A DNA stretch of 23,204 bases from UBA1361 sp041656375 (lineage in GTDB: Bacteria; Bacillota_I; Bacilli_A; RFN20; CAG-826). The stretch spans positions 1 through 23,204 of the forward strand of contig CAYPGR010000013.1 of assembly GCA_964410505.1 (NCBI GenBank), given 5' to 3'. Below the pieces are notes generated by a model that did no database searches, was not told the DNA's origin, and saw nothing but the letters and a program-made list of their open reading frames with translations. The first letter of the stretch is position 1; each line of letters opens with the position of its first letter. Positions 22,932 through 23,204 of the stretch are shown here, piece by piece. Both the position numbers and the translations under genes were made by a program.

Positions 22932-22957
22932 AAAACGCCCTTAATTGGGCGTTTTTT
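22932..22957 (+). terminator. Intrinsic terminator after tRNA-Cys
   Basis: AAAACGCCC (22932-22940) pairs with GGGCGTTTT (22947-22955) around TTAATT, followed by more T's. Confidence 0.93.
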
Positions 22958-23037
22958 GATATATAAATAGTCATTTATCAATTTTCTAAATTATCAAAAA
23001 AAGAAAAGCGACCTAATTTTAATTAATCGTAATAATT

Positions 23038-23084
23038 TGGGGGCAAGTGATTGAACCTAAAAACATAAAAAATGGGGGCAAGTG
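23038..23084. repeat. Direct repeat TGGGGGCAAGTG, two copies
   Basis: Identical 12-base words lie at 23038-23049 and 23073-23084, 35 bases apart start to start. Each is followed by a TGAAC word and an AAAAAC run, so the similarity extends loosely further. They sit just outside or at the edge of the suspected insertion element. The stretch between the tRNA terminator and 23038 is AT-rich with nothing else recognised. Confidence 0.7.
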
Positions 23085-23204
23085 TGAACTGATACCAAAA
23101 ACCTGTACTTAGTGTAACCTAATATATATGCAGGAGGGATCTAGTGAAAGATAAAAAGAAAAAGAATAGATTATGGAGTGGAGCATTCAAATTAAAGGTC
23201 GTTT
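23073..23204 (+). mobile_element. Left edge of a probable IS3-family (IS150-like) insertion element, cut by the window
   Basis: A possible terminal repeat around TGGGGGCAAGTG/TGAACTGATACC (23073-23096) is followed, about 50 bases on, by a transposase-like start at 23144. IS3-family ends often begin with TG and carry a CTGA.CCC word similar to this one. The right end lies outside the window, so the element's true boundaries cannot be set. Confidence 0.45.
23144..23204 (+). CDS. 5' end of a probable IS3-family OrfA transposase (partial)
   Basis: A GTG start with a perfect AGGAGGG 5 bases upstream (23132-23138) opens a frame running off the window. The 20 visible residues are lysine-rich and end in SGAFKLKVV. 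This matches the 'S.EFKLKVV' start of the helix-turn-helix OrfA proteins of IS150-type IS3 elements. With only 20 residues the assignment is tentative; any lysine-rich protein start could look similar. Confidence 0.5.
   Translation, partial: MKDKKKKNRLWSGAFKLKVV

Noticed and set aside
1..23204. UGA=Trp genetic code
   Set aside because: All long genes are intact with TGG for Trp at conserved positions, and TGA serves as the potD stop.

Overview
The window reads as chromosomal DNA of a low-GC Gram-positive-type bacterium with no sign of an outer membrane. The gene styles (potABCD, GltS-like carrier, NatAB-type exporter, class III ribonucleotide reductase, yybP-ykoY riboswitch, strong AGGAGG sites, TATAAT promoters) fit Bacilli or a Mollicutes-adjacent order such as Acholeplasmatales, Izemoplasmatales or Erysipelotrichales; this placement is inference. 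Long reading frames are intact under the standard code, every Trp is TGG, and TGA acts as a stop, so the Mycoplasma UGA=Trp code does not apply. An oxygen-sensitive NrdD/NrdG pair suggests anaerobic or facultative growth.

Layout. 1-4066: the tail of an unknown gene, then a rightward block of a GNAT-fold protein, an overlapping PlsC-like acyltransferase with a zinc ribbon, and a GltS-like sodium symporter, closed by a terminator. 4071-6957: a promoter, a yybP-ykoY (Mn2+) riboswitch with a hairpin that can hide the ribosome binding site, and a P2-type cation ATPase, probably a Mn2+ (or Ca2+) exporter. 7005-9188: a secreted endonuclease I with three Big_2 Ig-like domains and a C-terminal membrane anchor. 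9195-10312 (minus strand): a lipoprotein with two thioredoxin-like domains. 10425-16397: a tightly overlapped potA-potB-potC-potD polyamine uptake operon plus a BaiN-type flavoprotein, ended by a long hairpin with a T-run. 16436-19400: nrdD (with a fused C-terminal redoxin domain) and nrdG, ended by a bidirectional terminator. 19417-21342 (minus): a NatA/NatB-like ABC exporter. 21381-22695: a small unknown membrane protein and an unknown surface protein, converging on a shared CTAG. 22777-22957: tRNA-Cys(GCA) with its promoter and terminator. 23038-23204: the edge of what looks like an IS3-family insertion element.

How the genes fit together. Much of the window concerns the cell envelope: metal export, polyamine and amino-acid uptake, extracellular nucleic-acid degradation, thiol chemistry outside the membrane, and lipid acylation. 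Nuclease products and NrdDG both concern the nucleotide supply, but no sequence feature links them directly. Three exported proteins (nuclease, PotD, the 21878-22669 protein) share a plan of signal peptide, ectodomain, C-terminal membrane helix and short basic tail, with no lipobox or LPXTG motif.

I see no CRISPR array, prophage, or toxin-antitoxin or defence module. The most distinctive points are the Mn2+ riboswitch with its visible translational switch, the NrdD-redoxin fusion, and the PotD that is tail-anchored instead of being a lipoprotein.
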